A stretch of DNA of 7,964 nucleotides from positions 1 through 7,964 of the forward strand of contig CADCIU010000107.1 in assembly GCA_902801585.1 (NCBI GenBank), given 5' to 3'. A model generated the notes under the pieces. It had not been told where the DNA came from and ran no database searches. It saw only the letters and a program-made list of their open reading frames with translations. The position numbers and the translations under genes are program-made. Each line of letters starts with the position of its first letter. Positions within the stretch are counted from its first letter, which is position 1. The stretch comes from an uncultured Lachnospiraceae bacterium (GTDB taxonomy: Bacteria > Bacillota_A > Clostridia > Lachnospirales > Lachnospiraceae). Of this stretch, positions 5,759 to 7,964 are shown in pieces.

Positions 5759-6088
5759 TCAGATCGTTTTCAAAATCTTATCCTGGTCGCGCCTGTTGTA
5801 AACGACACGGAGAACCACGATATTCTTTTCCTCCTCATCGATCAGGTAATAGGCAATATAATTCTTCACCAGGAAGCGCCGCACGTCATCCCTTTTCAGA
5901 TAAGGGTTGTGGACCGGACGGCCTGCTTTTGGTGTCTTACAGATTTCTTCCAGTTTCTCTTCCAGTTCATCCGCAAAGGCGGAGGCGGCGTCGGGATTTA
6001 CCAGCTCATTGGCGATATAGTCAAAGGCCTCATCGATATCTGCCTCTGCGCTCTCCGTCAGAACGTAATTGTATCGATCAGATGCCAT
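5759..6088 (-). CDS. RelE/ParE-superfamily type II toxin
   Basis: A 109-aa protein of normal toxin length. Family features are ESAEADIDEAFDYIANEL (12-29), NPDAASAFADELEEKL (31-46), TPKAGRP (52-58), R70-R71 with FLVKNYIAYYLIDEE (72-86) and the terminal LRVVYNRRD (93-101). This is the beta-sheet and basic C-terminal layout of ParE/RelE toxins. RelE members cut mRNA on the ribosome and ParE members poison gyrase; the GRPVHN and VKNY segments look more ParE-like, but the target cannot be read from sequence. The start overlaps the end of the antitoxin frame by 11 bp, as usual for coupled toxin-antitoxin pairs. No damage is visible in the toxin, although the antitoxin frame is split. Confidence 0.9.
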   Translation of the reverse strand: MASDRYNYVLTESAEADIDEAFDYIANELVNPDAASAFADELEEKLEEICKTPKAGRPVHNPYLKRDDVRRFLVKNYIAYYLIDEEEKNIVVLRVVYNRRDQDKILKTI

Positions 6089-6170
6089 GTTTCTCCCTCA
6101 GCTTTTTCAGTGAAGACTTTCCGTCTGTGACATTTCCCTTTTCATAATCATCAATTCCACGGTTAACCAT
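6078..6170 (-). pseudogene. C-terminal toxin-binding half of the antitoxin, shifted frame
   Basis: ATG at 6170 opens a 30-aa frame reading MVNRGIDDYEKGN, then a lysine-rich end LKKLREKHGI. This matches the expected toxin-wrapping tail of a Phd/YefM antitoxin. Joined to the first half it gives about 78 aa, a normal length. The span 6078-6315 is 238 bp, one more than a multiple of three, consistent with a single-base insertion near AAGAATGG (about 6168-6175). The ATG lies just before the TAA of the first half, so translation could restart here. Its stop overlaps the toxin start. It could be a disabled gene, a sequencing error, or a functional split or frameshifted antitoxin. Confidence 0.75.
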
Positions 6171-6315
6171 TCTTGGTTCTCTCGTAATATTCAATATCCA
6201 TCACAACAAGGCGGCCGTATCCGTTCTTTGTCACAAAGACTGGGCCGTTCTCTTCTGCGCACTTCCGCTCGATTTCCACTGTATTTTTCAAATCTCTCAT
6301 CGGGACGATCTGCAT
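6163..6315 (-). CDS. Phd/YefM-type antitoxin, N-terminal half (frameshifted)
   Basis: A 50-aa product from ATG 6315, with AAGGAGGTG six bases upstream, ending at TAA 6163-6165. MRDLKNTVEIERKC and GPVFVTKNGYGRLVVMDIEYYER match the DNA-binding and dimerisation domain of Phd/YefM antitoxins, which repress their own operon and neutralise the toxin with a C-terminal tail. Family members are usually about 75-95 aa. Here the frame stops right after the DNA-binding domain, and the missing tail is found in another frame immediately after (6078-6170). This half would still be expected to fold and bind the operator but not to neutralise the toxin by itself. Confidence 0.85.
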   Translation of the reverse strand: MQIVPMRDLKNTVEIERKCAEENGPVFVTKNGYGRLVVMDIEYYERTKNG

Positions 6316-6330
6316 GATAACACCTCCTTG

Positions 6331-6358
6331 TGGCTAAATCATATATCATATTTGGCCA
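6331..6358 (-). promoter_or_regulatory. Likely operator of the toxin-antitoxin operon
   Basis: An inverted repeat overlaps the -10 box: TGGCCAAAT, 10 bp, ATTTAGCCA (8 of 9 arm positions complementary). The centre holds a tandem ATATGAT pair. Position and symmetry fit autorepression by the antitoxin dimer. Confidence 0.6.
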
Positions 6359-6366
6359 TTTTTCAA
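6338..6366 (-). promoter_or_regulatory. Promoter of the toxin-antitoxin operon
   Basis: On the minus strand, TTGAAA (6361-6366), 17 bp, TATGAT (6338-6343). The antitoxin start is about 22 bp below the -10 box, so the leader is very short. Both boxes are near consensus and no decay is visible. Confidence 0.8.
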
Positions 6367-6613
6367 GACACAGAAAAGAATTCCCGGCTTTTTCATTTTC
6401 GCGTGGTTCCCTTCCAACGGTTTTTTCTGGGGTTAGTGGAAGGAGATGTACTTCCTCCGCTGAACCTTGAAAACTGAATACCCTGTCTCCCGGGAAGATA
6501 CCGGCGATGAGTATGCATAGGTGTGTGAGCTGCAGGTTTATTCTGCATGTCATACGCGTGCCGCCGCCGAGGAAACGTTGCGAAAGAATCGGAACAGAAA
6601 CGGGAGGAACAGG
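6367..6613 (+). other. Leader region of the Cys-rich gene, mobile-element-like
   Basis: No gene is seen in this 247-bp stretch. It contains AACCTTGAAAACTGAATA (6463-6480), a phrase common in Firmicutes leader regions (rRNA operon spacers and conjugative-transposon leaders), preceded by GGAAG/CTTCC and followed by a TGCAG/CTGCA hairpin (6530-6546). It may be an untranslated leader; no strong promoter was identified. Confidence 0.35.
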
Positions 6614-7018
6614 ATGGAGACAAAGGAGACGAAGAAAAGAGCGGACAAACCGGTGCAGCTGACGATCGCTAAGCTTCCGGGAAGACGCTATGAAGAGGAT
6701 AAACCAAGAGACTGCCGGTACTGCTATTACTGGGCGGGCCGCGTCAGGGGCTGCAGCAGGAAGGACTGCTGGTATCTGCTTCCGCTTCCGGAAAAACCGA
6801 AGAAGGAATTTGATGAAAACGGTGTTCCGGTTCTGAACTGCAGAACCTGTGCTTACGCAAAGCAGGGGCCCTGCATCGGATACTGCATCGCGAAGATCGA
6901 GAGGGAAGTCTTCTCGAAGACACGAGGATGGAAGCTTCCTGCAGACCCGCCGGCAGAACCGGCTCCGGACCGGGATCCGGGGAGTATTCCTGCATCTGTA
7001 TGCGGGGTGATGACATGA
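6614..7018 (+). CDS. Cys-rich putative zinc-binding protein of conjugative-element type
   Basis: A 134-aa protein. Two Cys clusters can be seen: C34-x2-C37, C47, C52 (CRYCYYW then GCSRKDC), and C76-x2-C79, C87-x3-C91 (CRTCAYAKQGPCIGYC). Eight cysteines arranged as two CxxC-based knuckles suggest two zinc sites. Similar small proteins are familiar from conjugative and mobilisable elements of gut Firmicutes, but their function is not known to me. ATG 6614 was chosen because GGGAGG lies six bases upstream and because the upstream extension from 6521 is unlike protein. The tail from residue 108 is proline-rich and ends at a likely junction, since a truncated HD-domain gene starts facing it six bases later. 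The native C-terminus may therefore have been replaced. Confidence 0.75.
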   Translation: METKETKKRADKPVQLTIAKLPGRRYEEDKPRDCRYCYYWAGRVRGCSRKDCWYLLPLPEKPKKEFDENGVPVLNCRTCAYAKQGPCIGYCIAKIEREVFSKTRGWKLPADPPAEPAPDRDPGSIPASVCGVMT

Positions 7019-7023
7019 AGGAT

Positions 7024-7110
7024 GGTGTGGCTTGAGTCATGTCCGCCGGCATTCTTCCGGAACAGTTCTTCAATGTAATGGATTGCATTTTCTATGATTA
7101 CTTCAGTCAT
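7024..7110 (-). pseudogene. Truncated N-terminus of an HD-domain phosphohydrolase
   Basis: ATG at 7110 (GAGGGTG 12 bases upstream) opens MTEVIIENAIHYIEELF followed by GGHDSSHT, where H24-D25 and H28 fit the first metal-binding HD region of small HD-family phosphohydrolases (family pattern GHD-x2-H). After residue 29 the reading frame stays open but loses resemblance, because it runs antisense through the Cys-rich gene. The remaining ~150-180 aa are missing. It lies 110 bp downstream of the nitroreductase on the same strand and may once have belonged to that operon. Confidence 0.6.
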
Positions 7111-7157
7111 GGATTTAAAATTCACCCTCAGCTTTTCTCTCTGATGAATATTTATGA

Positions 7158-7167
7158 GCCTATAGGC
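7158..7167. repeat. Perfect 10-bp palindrome GCCTATAGGC
   Basis: Lies in the 110-bp gap between the nitroreductase stop and the HD fragment start. No terminator was found in this gap. The palindrome could be an operator or simply chance. Confidence 0.3.
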
Positions 7168-7220
7168 AAGGATCATTGAGTCCGGCCAAAAACCACAGCA
7201 GTTCGACTGGAATTTATCGA

Positions 7221-7748
7221 TCAAAACAGTTCCTGGTGTACTTTGCTGAAGTCAAAATCTGATTCGGTATATCCCCTCTTGATTTCACCCTTTCCACCTA
7301 ACGCAATCAGGTTTAAAACAGCATAACCATCCGGTACATCAAGCAGCTCCCGGATTTCTTCATCTGAAGATCCCTTTCTGCCTCTCCGATTGCGGATATG
7401 GACCCAACACGCCCCAACATCATATTGTTCGGCTGCCAGAAGAATATAACCTGATGCAATAGCTCCATCCTCAATCCAAAATTCTCCTCGATCAAGTTTA
7501 ACCATTACAACGATCACAGCATCTGCCCCAATAATCTGACTGCCACCAAGGCTTTTACAAGCTGCTAATTCTGTTATTCTATTCCTGTCCCTTACTATAA
7601 CGAATTCAACTGGTCTATGACCGAAAGAACAAGGTGCCGCAAGAGCCACCTTCATAATCTCATTCAAGACATCGTCATTGATGTGTTCATTTGTATATCG
7701 TCTAATTGATCTGCGCTTAGCTGCCAGTTCAAATAACACGTTCTTCAT
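7221..7748 (-). CDS. Nitroreductase family protein (FMN-dependent)
   Basis: A 175-aa protein of the size of the short nitroreductase subgroup. The family uses FMN and NAD(P)H to reduce nitroaromatics, quinones or flavins. Motifs: the N-terminal RRSIRRYT (12-19) which contacts the FMN phosphate, LAAPCSFGHRPVEFVIVRD (36-54), the central IEDGAIASGYILLAAEQYDVG helix (about 91-111) followed by ACWVHIR, and a late LIALGGKGE for the flavin-binding edge. The start at 7748 has GGAGGTG five bases upstream, and that site overlaps the TGA of the upstream glycosyltransferase gene, so the two are translationally coupled. The substrate cannot be told from sequence. Confidence 0.93.
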   Translation of the reverse strand: MKNVLFELAAKRRSIRRYTNEHINDDVLNEIMKVALAAPCSFGHRPVEFVIVRDRNRITELAACKSLGGSQIIGADAVIVVMVKLDRGEFWIEDGAIASGYILLAAEQYDVGACWVHIRNRRGRKGSSDEEIRELLDVPDGYAVLNLIALGGKGEIKRGYTESDFDFSKVHQELF

Positions 7749-7751
7749 GAT

Positions 7752-7964
7752 TCACCTCCAACGGGAATTTTCGACCAGGCTTTCTAAAAAAGCTCTTGCC
7801 TCTGCCGCTCCTCCGCACACCCGGAAACTTTCGGAGACTCTTCGTGCATTCTCTTTATAAACCGTTTCAGACAGGATTTTCTTTAATACATGTATAATAT
7901 CGTCCTCTATAATAGATTGCAGTCTGATTCCGGCACCAAGCTCTTCTACTCTCCTTGCCACTGC
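7752..7964 (-). CDS. C-terminus of an MGT-type (YjiC-like) glycosyltransferase
   Basis: The last 70 residues of a gene that continues past the right edge (no start in the window). AVARRVEELGAGIRLQ, then NARRVSESFRVCGGAAEARAFLESL match the C-terminal helix region of macrolide-type UDP-glycosyltransferases (GT1, MGT family). In these enzymes the ELGAGI-type segment follows the donor-binding site, and the GGAAEAA-type helix wraps back onto the N-domain. Such enzymes glycosylate small lipophilic acceptors. The stop codon lies three bases before the nitroreductase start and inside its ribosome binding site, showing a tight operon. Confidence 0.85.
   Translation of the reverse strand, partial: AVARRVEELGAGIRLQSIIEDDIIHVLKKILSETVYKENARRVSESFRVCGGAAEARAFLESLVENSRWR

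Noticed and set aside
6191..6553. 120-aa minus-strand frame across the antitoxin promoter
   Set aside because: It overlaps the antitoxin start, operator and promoter in a different frame, with no motif.
6853..7224. 123-aa minus-strand frame as a whole gene
   Set aside because: Only the segment 7024-7110 is HD-like; upstream it lacks a start signal and downstream it is antisense to the Cys-rich gene.
1..7964. tRNA, rRNA or riboswitch
   Set aside because: No cloverleaf with TTCRA arm, rRNA core or known aptamer motif could be recognised by eye on either strand.

Overview
The window looks like a chromosomal segment of a gut-type Clostridia species, most likely Lachnospiraceae. The evidence is the family resemblance of the ComM, DprA, LURP-one-like and small lipoprotein sequences, AAGGAGG-type ribosome binding sites, and consensus sigma-A promoters. 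It is a patchwork. At the left is a GC-rich housekeeping block (comM-dprA, minus strand). An AT-rich junction zone follows, and the rest is accessory sequence with several broken genes and mobile-element remnants.

Layout. (1) 1-2789, minus: comM (YifB, Mg-chelatase-like AAA+ helicase) followed by dprA (RecA loader), which runs off the left edge. Both act on incoming single-stranded DNA in transformation. A strong promoter (TTGACA-17-GATAAT) lies just upstream of comM. (2) 2790-3486: a junction zone. It holds a tandem duplication, a truncated minus-strand gene, and what looks like the left end of an IS21-type insertion sequence. That end has phased ~22-bp repeats, a promoter, a ribosome binding site and a broken 34-codon istA start. 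An 18-bp perfect palindrome sits at its end. (3) 3487-3678, plus: a 63-aa peptide with a textbook double-glycine leader, a candidate bacteriocin or signalling-peptide precursor with no transporter in view. (4) 4007-5120, plus: a LURP-one-related (YxjI-like) protein and a small lipoprotein, closed by a strong rho-independent terminator. (5) 5301-5573: a minus-strand hypothetical fragment. (6) 5711-6366, minus: a ParE/RelE-type toxin with a Phd/YefM-type antitoxin. The antitoxin frame is split by a one-base frameshift, but the promoter, operator and overlapping toxin start are intact. (7) 6367-7018, plus: a leader and a Cys-rich putative zinc-binding protein of a kind I associate with Firmicutes conjugative elements. 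It ends almost on top of a truncated HD-domain hydrolase start (7024-7110, minus), suggesting a rearrangement junction. (8) 7221-7964, minus: a nitroreductase tightly coupled to the 3' end of an MGT-type glycosyltransferase that runs off the right edge.

The most interesting candidates are the orphan double-glycine peptide beside the IS end and the split antitoxin. All family assignments are from reading the translated sequence by eye; no database search was run.
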